In this document: positions 7,188-16,324 of the stretch, one piece after another | How positions within the stretch are numbered: position 1 is the stretch's first letter | How the letters are laid out: every line of letters begins with the position of its first letter | DNA from: Bacteroidales bacterium GP1 | GTDB taxonomy: Bacteria > Bacteroidota > Bacteroidia > Bacteroidales > Muribaculaceae | NCBI GenBank assembly: GCA_001701105.1 | Contig: DAAI01000056.1 | Span: 9,526 to 28,835 of the forward strand | Length of the DNA stretch: 19,310 nucleotides | Reading direction: 5' to 3' | Program-made: the position numbers and the translations under genes | Notes under the pieces: generated by a model | The model's database searches: none | What the model was told of the DNA's origin: nothing | Seen by the model: only the letters and a program-made list of their open reading frames with translations

Positions 7188-9509
7188 ATGAAGAATTTAG
7201 TAATAGTAGAATCACCGGCCAAGGCCGCTACGATAGAAAAATTCCTCGGCCCGGATTATAAAGTAATGTCGAGCCGTGGGCATATCCGCGACCTTAAGAA
7301 GCGGGGAATGAGTGTGGAGACAGACGCCGATTTCTCGCCTGTCTATGAAATCCCGGCGGATAAGAAGGAGCTTGTGCGCCAGTTGAAAAGCGCGGCAAAA
7401 TCAGCAGACATGGTATGGCTCGCATCGGATGAGGATCGTGAGGGGGAGGCCATAGCATGGCATTTGTATGAGGTGCTCGGGCTTAAGCCGGAGACCACCC
7501 GCCGCATCGTGTTCCATGAGATTACGAAACCGGCAATTCTTCAGGCCATAGCGAATCCGCGTGGCATTGACATCGACCGTGTGAATGCGCAGCAGGCACG
7601 CAGGGTGCTCGACCGGATAGTGGGCTTTGAACTGAGTCCGGTGTTATGGAAAAAGATTAAACCCGCCTTGTCGGCAGGGCGTGTGCAAAGTGTAGCCGTG
7701 CGCCTTATCTGTGAACGCGAGAAGGAGATAGCTTCTTTTGTGCCCGAGACTTTCTGGCGAGTAAACGCTATATTCATTACCAATTCCGGAGCATCGGTAA
7801 AAGCAGAGGGAATCCGGCGGTTCAAAAGCGAAGAAGAAGCTCGCTCCTTCCTTGACCAATGCAAGGATTCGGCATTTATAGTGAATGAGGTAAATGTAAA
7901 GCCGATCTCTCGCAAGCCGGCCCCTCCATTCACAACATCGACCCTGCAGCAGGAAGCAGGCAGGCGACTGGGATTCTCGGTGAATACCACGATGCGGGTG
8001 GCACAAAAACTTTATGAGGATGGCCGCATCACATATATGCGAACCGACTCCACAAATCTTTCGGAACTCGCCATACGCGATATAGCAAAAGCCATAACGG
8101 AGGATTATGGCGAGTCGTATCTCTCTATCCATCATTACCACACGCATTCCAAGGGCGCCCAGGAAGCTCACGAGGCAATCCGTCCTACATATATCAGCAA
8201 CCGTACAATCCATGGCACGTCGCAGGAGCAGCGTCTCTATGATTTGATATGGAAACGTGCAGTAGCCTCGCAGATGAGCGACGCACGGCTTGAAAAGACA
8301 AATGTGGAGATTGCTCCCGGCTTCCGCGCCGAGGGTGAGACCGTTAAATTTGAGGGTTTCATGCGTGCCTACGGAGTGGAAATCTCCGATGATGCCACCC
8401 TTGAGGCAGCTCCGGGGGAGGTTATCCTTCCTCCTTTAGCCGTGGGCGATCGCCTGAATGCAGAGACAATAGCTGCTACTCAGAGATTCACCGCTCCTCC
8501 GCCCCGTTTTACGGAAGCATCTTTGGTTAAAAAAATGGAGGAGCTCGGAATCGGACGTCCCTCGACATATGCTCCCACAATTTCCACGATTCAGCAACGC
8601 GAATACATCACCCACGGCGAGCACGAGGGTAGTCCCCGCGAATATGATCGTCTTACGCTTGAAAAAGGAATCATCACCGAGGAGACGCTTACGGAAAACG
8701 CCGGCTCCAACAGAGGGCGGCTCGTGCCCACCGACATCGGGATGGTGGTGAATGATTATCTCACTGAATCGTTCCCTGATATTCTTGACTATAATTTCAC
8801 TGCCCGCGTGGAGGAGAAATTCGATGAGATAGCAGAGGGGAAATTGCCATGGAAAGATGAAATCAGCGGATTTTATGGGTCGTTCCATCCGATGATAGAG
8901 GAGGCGACATCGGCACGAGGGGAAAACAAGGTCGGCGAGCGTGTGCTCGGCACGGATCCCAAATCAGGGAGACGCGTATCAGTTAAGATCGGACGCTTCG
9001 GCCCGGTGGTTCAGATAGGCGAAGCCTCTGACGAGGAGAAACCTAAATTCGCCAGTTTGCTTGATGGTCAGAGTATTGCCACAATCACTCTGGAGGAAGC
9101 CTTGAAACTCTTCGATCTTCCACGCGCACTCGGCAGCTTCGAGGGGAGTGAAGTGACCGCTTCTTCAGGAAGATTTGGCCCTTATGTGCATCACAATAAG
9201 ATGTTTGTATCGCTTCCGAAGGATCTAACTCCACATACCGTGACTCTTGAGCAGGCCATTCATCTGATTATTACCAAGCGGGAATCCGAGGCCAACAGGC
9301 TCATAAAGACTTTCGATGATCTTCCGGGAGTGGAGGTGCTTAACGGCAGATATGGGCCATACATCGCATATAAGAAAGAGGGTGCGAAAAAGGCCGTGAA
9401 TTATAAGATTCCAAAGACGACCGACCCGGCAACCCTCACAGCCGATGAGGTGAGGGAGCTGATGAAAGCGCAGGATGCAGCTCCTGTCCGTAAATCAAAA
9501 AAGAAATAA
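7188..9509 (+). CDS. topA: DNA topoisomerase I
   Basis: This 773-residue type IA topoisomerase relaxes negative supercoils by cutting one strand through a tyrosine link. The TOPRIM domain opens with VIVESPAK (Glu8) and has the metal-binding DEDREGE at residues 81-87 (D81, D83, E85). The segment LSAGRVQSVA is near 161-170. The catalytic tyrosine is Y283 in EDGRITYMRTDST. The segment GIGRPSTYAPTI near 455-466 is also a family motif. The C-terminal 180 residues lack cysteine zinc fingers and instead carry three repeats centred on GRFGPVVQIG, GRFGPYVHHN and GRYGPYIAYK, as is common in Bacteroidota and some other phyla. The length is normal. The ATG at 7188 begins the conserved MKNLVIVESPAK; the bases before it are identical to those before the lipoprotein start at 12970 (ATTAGGA). 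Transcription may come from the promoter near 6954, through the hairpin at 7144-7178. Confidence 0.97.
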   Translation: MKNLVIVESPAKAATIEKFLGPDYKVMSSRGHIRDLKKRGMSVETDADFSPVYEIPADKKELVRQLKSAAKSADMVWLASDEDREGEAIAWHLYEVLGLKPETTRRIVFHEITKPAILQAIANPRGIDIDRVNAQQARRVLDRIVGFELSPVLWKKIKPALSAGRVQSVAVRLICEREKEIASFVPETFWRVNAIFITNSGASVKAEGIRRFKSEEEARSFLDQCKDSAFIVNEVNVKPISRKPAPPFTTSTLQQEAGRRLGFSVNTTMRVAQKLYEDGRITYMRTDSTNLSELAIRDIAKAITEDYGESYLSIHHYHTHSKGAQEAHEAIRPTYISNRTIHGTSQEQRLYDLIWKRAVASQMSDARLEKTNVEIAPGFRAEGETVKFEGFMRAYGVEISDDATLEAAPGEVILPPLAVGDRLNAETIAATQRFTAPPPRFTEASLVKKMEELGIGRPSTYAPTISTIQQREYITHGEHEGSPREYDRLTLEKGIITEETLTENAGSNRGRLVPTDIGMVVNDYLTESFPDILDYNFTARVEEKFDEIAEGKLPWKDEISGFYGSFHPMIEEATSARGENKVGERVLGTDPKSGRRVSVKIGRFGPVVQIGEASDEEKPKFASLLDGQSIATITLEEALKLFDLPRALGSFEGSEVTASSGRFGPYVHHNKMFVSLPKDLTPHTVTLEQAIHLIITKRESEANRLIKTFDDLPGVEVLNGRYGPYIAYKKEGAKKAVNYKIPKTTDPATLTADEVRELMKAQDAAPVRKSKKK

Positions 9510-9568
9510 CTGAGATTTCTTTCACGGGATGTCGGCATGCAGATGAGTTCTCATGCAGATGAAATTGC

Positions 9569-9600
9569 ATCCTCCTGAAATATTTTTATTACGGGAGGAT
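9569..9600. repeat. Inverted repeat, 9-bp stem with A/T loop
   Basis: ATCCTCCTG (9569-9577) pairs with CGGGAGGAT (9592-9600) with one T-G wobble, closing a 14-base A/T loop. The stem is not followed by a T-run on either strand, so it is more likely an RNA structure or protein-binding site than a terminator. Confidence 0.6.
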
Positions 9601-9627
9601 TACGAGACTGTGAAAACTCTATGGGAG

Positions 9628-9657
9628 GTGGATTTGTTATAAAAGCGACAAATCCAC
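9628..9657. repeat. Perfect 10-bp inverted repeat before asmA start
   Basis: GTGGATTTGT (9628-9637) is exactly complementary to ACAAATCCAC (9648-9657) around a ten-base loop. It ends 11 bases before the ATG at 9669, a position where a hairpin could affect translation start or bind a regulator. It also argues against the upstream in-frame ATG at 9621, since that start would place the hairpin within coding sequence. Confidence 0.65.
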
Positions 9658-9668
9658 TTGTTATAGCT

Positions 9669-12600
9669 ATGTCTGACAGTCGAAACAGAATATTGAAGAA
9701 GGGGGCCCTCTGGGTGGCCGGAATTATTGGAGGATTGGTAATTCTCTTAGTGGCATTGGTAGTGGCAGTCACTTTGTGGCTTACTCCCGAACGATTGACG
9801 CGGATAGTCAATGAAGAGGCTTCAAAAGCCATGGCCGCTGATGTCGAGGCCCGTAATATCAATTATACATTCTGGAGCACTTTCCCTGACCTATGTCTGG
9901 AAATAGATTCACTCAGGATTATGAGCCGTGTGCCAGCCACATTGCCCGATTCCGTGAAAGGCCAATTGCCGGCAGATGCCGGATTTCTCATGTCGTCGGG
10001 GAGGATTAAAGGAGGAGTAAATGTACGCGCATTGCTTGGCAATAAAATCCGCCTTACGGATGTCGCTGTCGATGCCCTGACCCTTAACCTTCTCCAGATT
10101 AATGATTCGATAGGCAATTATTCCATCGTATCAGCTACCGGTTCTGGAAAAATACCAAATATCTCCCTCGACCGGGTAAGCCTCACCAATGCGGGCCCCG
10201 TGAGATTCACAAGCATGGTGAATAAGGCTGATGTTGAGTTGGACATCAAGAAATTACTGATAGCAAACTCGGCTGATGATACCTACAATATAGATTTTGT
10301 AGCCAACGCAGATGTAAAGAGCGCCGAGCGACAAATACTCCGGAATTTCCCGCTGGCCATAACCGGCCCGTTAGGATTGAAATTCAAGCCGGTTTCTGTC
10401 TCTACTCAGGGTTTGAATGTGATGTTAGGCAATATCGAAGGTCGAATCAAGACCGATGTGGGTGTTGAGAATCCTCTACGCATTAATTCTTTTGATTATA
10501 AATTGGAGAAATTTAATGTCAACGAATTGTTGGCCTTATTGCCTGCAGATCTGATTTCGGGCGTCATCCCGGGAAATCTTGATGCGGACGTGGATGTGCA
10601 AGGGAATGTCACGCTCACCAAGCCATTCACTGCCGGGAAGGATATATATCCCAGTCTCAAGGCAATTCTCGACATCCCCGAAGGGAATCTGAATTATAAT
10701 GGAGGAAATGGCAAGGATTTGAATATTCAGGCCTTCAGTATGCTTGCCGATCTTGATTTCGACGGTGATAATCCTCTGGCCTCGCGCCTTAGGGTTCCGA
10801 AATTTGACCTTGCCGGATATGGGACGAGCCTCAAAGCCGACTTTGGATTGACTTCATTCGGTAAAGCTCCCGTGATAACGGCCGATGTGAAGGGCGATAT
10901 ATCTCTCGAACAGCTCGCTGCAAGTTTCAAAGCATTGGCTCCCTATGGATTATCAGGAAAAGCCAACTTTGTGGCATCGTTGGCTTTCCGGCTTATGGAG
11001 ACTTCCCGACAGATGGATAATCTCCGAGTCGACGCTACCGCCGGTCTTGATGGAATCGCACTGACAATTCCGGGTCAGGTAAATATGATGAAAATAAGCG
11101 ATGGAAAATTGACATTTAAAAATTCGGATAAATTTTTGTCGCTTGCTGATATTGGATCATTTGGGGGTGATTTGTTCGATATTGATGCTGATCTCAATGG
11201 AGTGGCGATGGCCATGTCGGCACCCGGTGAGAAGATTGATATGAAGATGGGAAAACTCACCCTTAAGGCTAATGCCAAAAACCTTACGTCTTCACCCTCA
11301 GGCTCGGGAAATGTGGCGGTGCAGGGAGCGGCAATGGCCTATAAATCTGATTCACTCGCAATGAATGTGAATGGTGTCGATGCCGACATCATGCTGAATC
11401 ATCTCGCCGCTCCTGTAGATGTTAAGCAATTCACTCCTCCCGCTATATGGAGTGCGGATGTCGATAAGACTTACACTAAGACGACCCCCCGGATACTCTC
11501 GGCATCTTCCGTGCAGCCGATAATATCGATGCTCTCCGGCTATAATCTCAAAACCCGGATAAAAATACGCAATGGAGAACTGCTGACATACGCTTTCCCC
11601 ACGCGCAACAAATTCTCAAACCTTGATCTTAGTGCGAGTCTCGATTCTGTGACCGTGCGTTCGCTGCGGCTTCGGTCAGGGGGTTCGGCGATGTCGCTAA
11701 AAGCAAGCGTAAGGAACCTGAGGCAATTCTTAAATTCTACGGGTCCGGCTCCGTTGCTGCTCTCGGTGAAGGTGGATGTGGACACTGTAAAAATCAATCA
11801 GATTGCCGCAATATATGAGGAAGGCCTAAGACTCACATTGGGAGAAGATGGCCTGAAGCAATGGCTCGCTGAGGATACGGCCCTGCCGGAAGATTCAGTC
11901 ACGTTGCTGATACCCCGGAACATAGTGGCAGATGTCGATGCTACTGTGAAAAGAATCGAATATGATGACCTCGCATTTTACGGAATCGGGGGTAAAATGA
12001 GCGTAGCCAATGGCGATCTGCTTATAGATACCCTTGCGCTTCATTCCGACTTCCTCCATGCATATGGCAAAGGAAAACTGACTACGCAGGATATTCAGAA
12101 TATCAGGGTGAATATGGGTGTTAGCGTTCCGGAAGTTAATGTTGACCGATTGTTTGATAATTTCACAAGCATCCTTCAGAAAGCTCCGCAGTTGAAAAAT
12201 CTATCGGGTTATCTTAGCGCCAATGCCAATATGGGAATCAGGATTTATCCCGCGATGGTGGCCGATCTTCCTACAGCCCGCGCTGAACTGCAGATTCATG
12301 GACGCGACCTGGAGCTATATCAGACAGATTTTATCCGGCATATCACCCGGTTGATGATGGTCCATACGGGCGACACTCTTCATTTCGCCAATATCGACAT
12401 CAATGCCGGCCTGCGCGACAACATGATGATGCTTTATCCATTCTTTGTGTCTATCCCCGATTACCGGATTGAAGTAGGGGGCATAAATAATTTCGCCGGG
12501 GAAATGTACTATCATGTGGGTCTCGACAAATCGCCGCTGCCTATACCTTTTGGAGTCAACATCAAGGGCACATTCAACAAGCCTGAAGTGCGTCTCGGCG

Positions 12601-12758
12601 GAGCGGGATGGAAAGATTCCAACGGACTTCCTGTGGCTTCCGGCATAATGGAAGCCACCTACATCAACCTCCCGGCCACATTCCGGCGTCTAAACCGCCA
12701 GTTTATCGGCACTGCTGCTGCATCATGTACCGATGTTCCTCCGGTTGCCCTCCCCTGA
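9669..12758 (+). CDS. AsmA-family envelope protein
   Basis: This protein of about 1,029 residues has one N-terminal membrane segment (about residues 13-38, between RILKKG and WLTPERL), followed by a long beta-rich periplasmic part. The start resembles AsmA proteins: right after the membrane helix comes an amphipathic stretch with NYTFWSTFPDLCLEIDSL near 60-77. The rest is built of repeated beta-strand units with recurrent LDADVDV/LDLS-like phrases. A conserved C-terminal block around residues 825-985 includes the segments SGYLSANANMGIRIYP and VGLDKSPLPIPFGVNIKG. AsmA/TamB/YhdP relatives form bridges that move phospholipids between inner and outer membranes or assist outer-membrane biogenesis; that role is inferred from family. 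The ATG at 9669 is preferred over that at 9621 because it places a short basic tail before the membrane helix and keeps the upstream hairpin non-coding. The gene follows topA but is probably separate. Confidence 0.85.
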   Translation: MSDSRNRILKKGALWVAGIIGGLVILLVALVVAVTLWLTPERLTRIVNEEASKAMAADVEARNINYTFWSTFPDLCLEIDSLRIMSRVPATLPDSVKGQLPADAGFLMSSGRIKGGVNVRALLGNKIRLTDVAVDALTLNLLQINDSIGNYSIVSATGSGKIPNISLDRVSLTNAGPVRFTSMVNKADVELDIKKLLIANSADDTYNIDFVANADVKSAERQILRNFPLAITGPLGLKFKPVSVSTQGLNVMLGNIEGRIKTDVGVENPLRINSFDYKLEKFNVNELLALLPADLISGVIPGNLDADVDVQGNVTLTKPFTAGKDIYPSLKAILDIPEGNLNYNGGNGKDLNIQAFSMLADLDFDGDNPLASRLRVPKFDLAGYGTSLKADFGLTSFGKAPVITADVKGDISLEQLAASFKALAPYGLSGKANFVASLAFRLMETSRQMDNLRVDATAGLDGIALTIPGQVNMMKISDGKLTFKNSDKFLSLADIGSFGGDLFDIDADLNGVAMAMSAPGEKIDMKMGKLTLKANAKNLTSSPSGSGNVAVQGAAMAYKSDSLAMNVNGVDADIMLNHLAAPVDVKQFTPPAIWSADVDKTYTKTTPRILSASSVQPIISMLSGYNLKTRIKIRNGELLTYAFPTRNKFSNLDLSASLDSVTVRSLRLRSGGSAMSLKASVRNLRQFLNSTGPAPLLLSVKVDVDTVKINQIAAIYEEGLRLTLGEDGLKQWLAEDTALPEDSVTLLIPRNIVADVDATVKRIEYDDLAFYGIGGKMSVANGDLLIDTLALHSDFLHAYGKGKLTTQDIQNIRVNMGVSVPEVNVDRLFDNFTSILQKAPQLKNLSGYLSANANMGIRIYPAMVADLPTARAELQIHGRDLELYQTDFIRHITRLMMVHTGDTLHFANIDINAGLRDNMMMLYPFFVSIPDYRIEVGGINNFAGEMYYHVGLDKSPLPIPFGVNIKGTFNKPEVRLGGAGWKDSNGLPVASGIMEATYINLPATFRRLNRQFIGTAAASCTDVPPVALP

Positions 12759-12969
12759 TAAAATCAAATGTTAGGAGTATGAAGTGATAAGGACGCGCAC
12801 GGTTACAGAATCGAGTCCTGCACTATGATCGAGGTTTGAGAAGGTGTTACGGGCAAGGGATTTGGGTATGTGGGCATTAATTGCTATCTTTACGGCGGAA
12901 TTTGGAAGATGTGAATAGTAGATTAAATAAAAATCATCTGTTGGACGTGAATCGGATACCGGATTAGGA
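12759..12969 (+). other. Intergenic region with promoter before lipoprotein-porW-porX cluster
   Basis: These 211 bases hold no open frame of note. A weak inverted repeat (AGGAC and GTCCT in the first 80 bases) is not followed by a T-run, so termination after the asmA-like gene is unclear. The right half carries a well-formed promoter at 12861-12892. The untranslated leader would be about 70 bases. Confidence 0.6.
12861..12892 (+). promoter_or_regulatory. Bacteroidota-type promoter (TTTG-N20-TATCTTTA)
   Basis: TTTG at 12861-12864 is followed after exactly 20 bases by TATCTTTA at 12885-12892. This matches the phylum's primary sigma factor consensus (TTTG, 19-21 bases, TAnnTTTG) apart from the last base. 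Transcription would begin near 12898-12900. It is the best promoter in the window and is placed to drive the small lipoprotein and, through short gaps, porW, porX and the Sel1 gene. Confidence 0.7.
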
Positions 12970-13323
12970 ATGAGAGTTTGGATAAAATGGGTGGTGATCG
13001 TAGTGGGATTGGTGGCTTTGAGTTCTTGCTACCGCCATGATGTGTCGTACCCCAAAAAAATGGTATTCCCAGCTGAAGGAGGTAATGTAATCAAAGATTT
13101 CTCCCTGATCGACTTTGAGATAACAGATTATAAAGGGAACACCGTGGTACTCGATTCCATAGGCCAGAAAGAATCGCTCGATTGGCTGACGGTAGAGCTT
13201 ATTTCAGAGACGCAGTCGGAGATAACAGTCAGTTCCAATGATGAGCGGAAATACCGCCGTCTTTTCCTTAACCGATTTGAAAATCCTGGTTATACGGAGA
13301 TAATGGTGATGCAATTGCGCTGA
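12970..13323 (+). CDS. Small lipoprotein, possibly BACON-like
   Basis: This 117-residue protein has a signal anchor and a lipobox ALSSC with the lipidated cysteine at residue 20, so it should be a periplasm-facing or surface lipoprotein. The mature 97 residues are beta-rich. The phrases VFPAEGGNV (about 33-41), DWLTVEL (71-77) and ITVSSNDE (about 84-91) recall the pattern of BACON Ig-like domains (F-A-GG, W-V, N at strand ends), but the match is by eye and weak. No function can be assigned. It is followed 60 bases later by the porW-like gene on the same strand, with no obvious promoter or terminator between, so it may be the first gene of that unit. The start context ATTAGGA-ATG-A is identical to that of topA. 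Confidence 0.7.
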   Translation: MRVWIKWVVIVVGLVALSSCYRHDVSYPKKMVFPAEGGNVIKDFSLIDFEITDYKGNTVVLDSIGQKESLDWLTVELISETQSEITVSSNDERKYRRLFLNRFENPGYTEIMVMQLR

Positions 13324-13383
13324 ACTTCGCGCCGAATCGCTGACTCTTTCCAATAAGATAATGATGTTTTCGTTAAAATATTA

Positions 13384-16281
13384 ATGACGCACGATAAAGG
13401 AAGGATAGCGATAGCATCGGTAATGATCATATTGATGACCATTCTGACGGGAGGATGCGGAGTAAAAAAGAATACTCCGGCGTCCCGCAATTGGCAGGCC
13501 TTCACCACTCGCTATAACGTCTATTATAACGGGAAAGTCCACTATGATGAGAATCTGAAGGAGCTTGAAAACAGCTATCAGGATGATTATTCCCAGCGCG
13601 TGCTTATCCATCCGGCCGAGGCCAGGGCCAACGATAAGCTCCCACAGCCTGCTGGCGATTTCAAGCGCACTATCGAGAAGATGCAGAAATCGATTCAGCT
13701 GCATTCAATAAAGAAGAAGCCACCAAAAAAGAGCGGCAGTGCGAAAGAGAAGGCATTCCGGGCGCGTGAGGAGTTCAATCCCTTCCTGCACAACGCATGG
13801 CTCACAATGGGAAAGGCCCAATACATGAACGGAGATTTCCTCGGGGCCGCATCGACTTTTTTCTATATTTCCAAGCATTTCTCATGGTTGCCCGCTACTG
13901 TGACGGAGGCGCGATTATGGATGGCGCTCAGCTATTGCGCCATGGGATGGGACTATGAGGCAGAGAATGCCTTGCACCCGGTGAAAGAAAAGGATCTGAT
14001 AAATAAAAATCTGAAAATACTATACAATCTCGCATGGGCCGATTATTATCTGCATACGAATAAATGGAAAGAAGCTGTGCCATATCTGCAATACGGCGCT
14101 AAAAACGCGTCCGGTTCGCAGAAAAACCGGTTGTATTTCCTTCTTGGGCAGACTTATTCACAACTCGGAGAGCAAAAAAAGGCATATGCGGCCTTCAAGA
14201 AAGCGGGGAGTGGCCAGGGCACGGATTACCGTACAAAATTCAATGCGCGGATAAAGCAGTCGGAAGTGTTTCAAGGAGGCAATATCAAGGGAGAGGTACG
14301 AGCTTTGAAGGCCATGACGCGGTATGCGCGGAACGGCGAGTTTCTCGATCAGATTTATTACGCCATCGGAAATCTCTATATCTCACGGCGAGATACAGCC
14401 GAGGCTGTGAAAAATTATCGGCTGGCAGTGGAGAAATCCACGCGCTCGGGAATTGACAAGGCTCTGGCCAATCTTGCACTCGGTAACATCTATTTCAAGC
14501 GTGGCGATTATGTGAAGGCACAACCGTGCTATTCTGAGGCTGTGCCGGTATTGCCCCCTACATATCCCGATTATAAAATGCTTAAAAAGCGCAGTGACGT
14601 GCTTGATGAGCTCGCGGTGTTTGCGGGGAATGTTCAGTTGCAGGATTCGTTGATAGCTTTGTCGAAGTTGTCGCTGGAGGAGCAATTGAAGGTGGCTCAG
14701 CGTCTGGTGGATGAATTGAAGGCGCGTGAGAAGAAGGAGGCCGAAGATGCGGCGCGTGAGGAATATCTATCCAGTCAGGAGGGGCGCGATGACGGCATCG
14801 ACCGGGATGAATTGAACACGAGCACGTTTGTGAATAATGCCGATAAGTCATGGTATTTTTATAATTCCATGACCAAGAGCCAGGGAAAGAGTGAGTTTCA
14901 ACGCCGTTGGGGAGCGAGGAAACTTGAAGACGACTGGCGACGCAGAAATAAGACTTCATTCGCATTTGATGATGATTCGGCTCAGGATGAGAATGAAGGA
15001 AATGAAGAGCCGGGGGCCGATAGGCCGGAAAGTGGTGATAATAAGAGGTCGGGAGATAAGGATGATATTCCGGATGCTTCGGATCCTCACAATGTGGAAT
15101 ACTATCTGTCACAAATCCCCAATACACCCGAGCAATTGCAGACGGCACACGATATCATTCAGGAGGGTTTATATAACATGGGGTTGATCCTCAAAGATAA
15201 ACTGGATGATTTCCCGGCGGCCCGTAAGGAATTTACAAGGCTTCTTGCTGATTATCCCGATAATATCTATCGGCTTGATGTATATTACAATATGTATCTG
15301 ATGGCCGTAAGGGGAGGAAATGCGGCAGAAGCGGAACGTTGGCGTGCGAAGATATTGTCGGATTTCCCAGATTCTCCCTACGGCAAAGCCATGCGCGACC
15401 CTGATTATTTTGAGAATCTTAGAAGGATGCATCTGGTGGAGGAAGAGAAATACGAAACCGCCTATCAGGCTTATCTTGATAATAAGAATGGGCTGGTGCA
15501 TGCCCTCACGTCGGAAATGGAAAAAGATTTCCCGCTTTCCAAAGTATTGCCGAAGTTCGTATTCATCGATGCTCTAAGCTATCTTACCGAAGATAATACC
15601 GGAAAATTCAAGGAGCGCATTGAAACATTGCTTGAGAAATGGCCCGACACGGACATGACCGACATGGCCGGAGGAATAATGCGCGGGTTGCGTTCGGGTC
15701 GCACACCTAAGGCCGGGATGAGCAATTCGCGGGGCATGATATGGAGCATGAGATTATCGAACAGCAGTGATGACCAGGCTTCCGACGGCACTCCGGCTAA
15801 TTTTGAACGTGATCCGAACGCGCCTCAGTATCTTGTGCTCGCCTTTGCCCGCGATACGGTAAATGCCAACCAATTGCTGTATGAGGTGGCGCGGTTTAAT
15901 TTCTCATCATTTGTGGTGCAGGATTTTGACCTTGAACAAATGAGCTTTGGCAATGTGGGCCTGCTTATAATAAAGGGCTTCCCGAACATGAAATCGCTCG
16001 AACACTATCGCAGCGTGATGGCCGAGAAAGAATTCATGCTCCCGGAAGGCGTCCGGCCTATCATGATATCAAAGCGTAATTTTGAACTTCTCCTGCGCGA
16101 GGGGCGTTCTTTTGAAGAATACTTCAGATTTGAAGAGGACGATTCTGTAGAGCAGACGGAGAAAAAAGTCCTTGAGGCGGAGATTCCGGAGGAGGGTGTT
16201 GAAGTGGAAGAAATTCCCGATGAAAATCCGGAAATATCCGATGAAACCGATGAAACTGTTTCGCCCGGAAAGTCAGAATAG
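13384..16281 (+). CDS. porW: PorW/SprE-type TPR lipoprotein
   Basis: This 965-residue protein begins with a signal peptide and lipobox-like LTGGC (Cys25), then the family hallmark NWQAFTTRYNVYYNG at about residues 36-50. TPR-like helical repeats run from about 130 to 390, for example near 245-275, 320-352 and 357-390. A charged helical or coiled segment lies at about 428-467, an acidic low-complexity linker at about 524-568, more TPR-like helices at 583-668, a conserved C-terminal domain at about 811-918 and a very acidic tail of some 45 residues. PorW (Porphyromonas) and SprE (Flavobacterium) are outer-membrane-linked lipoproteins needed for type IX secretion and gliding; homologues also occur in Bacteroidales where the role is unclear. 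The porX-like gene begins 43 bases downstream. I use the symbol for the family; T9SS function in this organism is not shown by this window. Confidence 0.88.
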   Translation: MTHDKGRIAIASVMIILMTILTGGCGVKKNTPASRNWQAFTTRYNVYYNGKVHYDENLKELENSYQDDYSQRVLIHPAEARANDKLPQPAGDFKRTIEKMQKSIQLHSIKKKPPKKSGSAKEKAFRAREEFNPFLHNAWLTMGKAQYMNGDFLGAASTFFYISKHFSWLPATVTEARLWMALSYCAMGWDYEAENALHPVKEKDLINKNLKILYNLAWADYYLHTNKWKEAVPYLQYGAKNASGSQKNRLYFLLGQTYSQLGEQKKAYAAFKKAGSGQGTDYRTKFNARIKQSEVFQGGNIKGEVRALKAMTRYARNGEFLDQIYYAIGNLYISRRDTAEAVKNYRLAVEKSTRSGIDKALANLALGNIYFKRGDYVKAQPCYSEAVPVLPPTYPDYKMLKKRSDVLDELAVFAGNVQLQDSLIALSKLSLEEQLKVAQRLVDELKAREKKEAEDAAREEYLSSQEGRDDGIDRDELNTSTFVNNADKSWYFYNSMTKSQGKSEFQRRWGARKLEDDWRRRNKTSFAFDDDSAQDENEGNEEPGADRPESGDNKRSGDKDDIPDASDPHNVEYYLSQIPNTPEQLQTAHDIIQEGLYNMGLILKDKLDDFPAARKEFTRLLADYPDNIYRLDVYYNMYLMAVRGGNAAEAERWRAKILSDFPDSPYGKAMRDPDYFENLRRMHLVEEEKYETAYQAYLDNKNGLVHALTSEMEKDFPLSKVLPKFVFIDALSYLTEDNTGKFKERIETLLEKWPDTDMTDMAGGIMRGLRSGRTPKAGMSNSRGMIWSMRLSNSSDDQASDGTPANFERDPNAPQYLVLAFARDTVNANQLLYEVARFNFSSFVVQDFDLEQMSFGNVGLLIIKGFPNMKSLEHYRSVMAEKEFMLPEGVRPIMISKRNFELLLREGRSFEEYFRFEEDDSVEQTEKKVLEAEIPEEGVEVEEIPDENPEISDETDETVSPGKSE

Positions 16282-16324
16282 GCGGATCTGAAAATAATAA
16301 TAACTGCGGATAAAATGAATCAAT

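Larger units (their letters stand above)
9510..9668 (+). promoter_or_regulatory. Structured intergenic leader upstream of asmA-like gene
   Basis: The 159 bases between topA and the asmA-like gene are unusually rich in repeats. There is an 11-base direct repeat CATGCAGATGA at 9536-9546 and 9552-9562, two hairpins (listed separately), and the direct repeat TTGTTATA at 9635-9642 and 9658-9665 flanking the second hairpin. A TATTTTTA element (9581-9588) resembles a -7 box but lies in a hairpin loop and lacks a -33 partner. No T-run follows either stem, so no intrinsic terminator for topA is evident. Confidence 0.5.

Noticed and set aside
8436..8888. 150-codon antisense frame inside topA.
   Set aside because: It lies fully opposite conserved topA coding sequence and shows no domain; this is a shadow of codon bias.
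9569..9600. Intrinsic terminator for topA.
   Set aside because: The stem is good but no T-run follows; the T-rich stretch is in the loop.
9621..9623. Upstream in-frame ATG as the start of the asmA-like gene.
   Set aside because: It would make the perfect hairpin at 9628-9657 coding and add a non-typical N-terminus; ATG at 9669 gives a normal short basic tail before the membrane helix.
14582..15148. 188-codon antisense frame inside the porW-like gene, rich in His and Pro.
   Set aside because: It is opposite the acidic linker and helical region of the porW-like gene; the composition follows from the GAT/GAG-rich coding strand.
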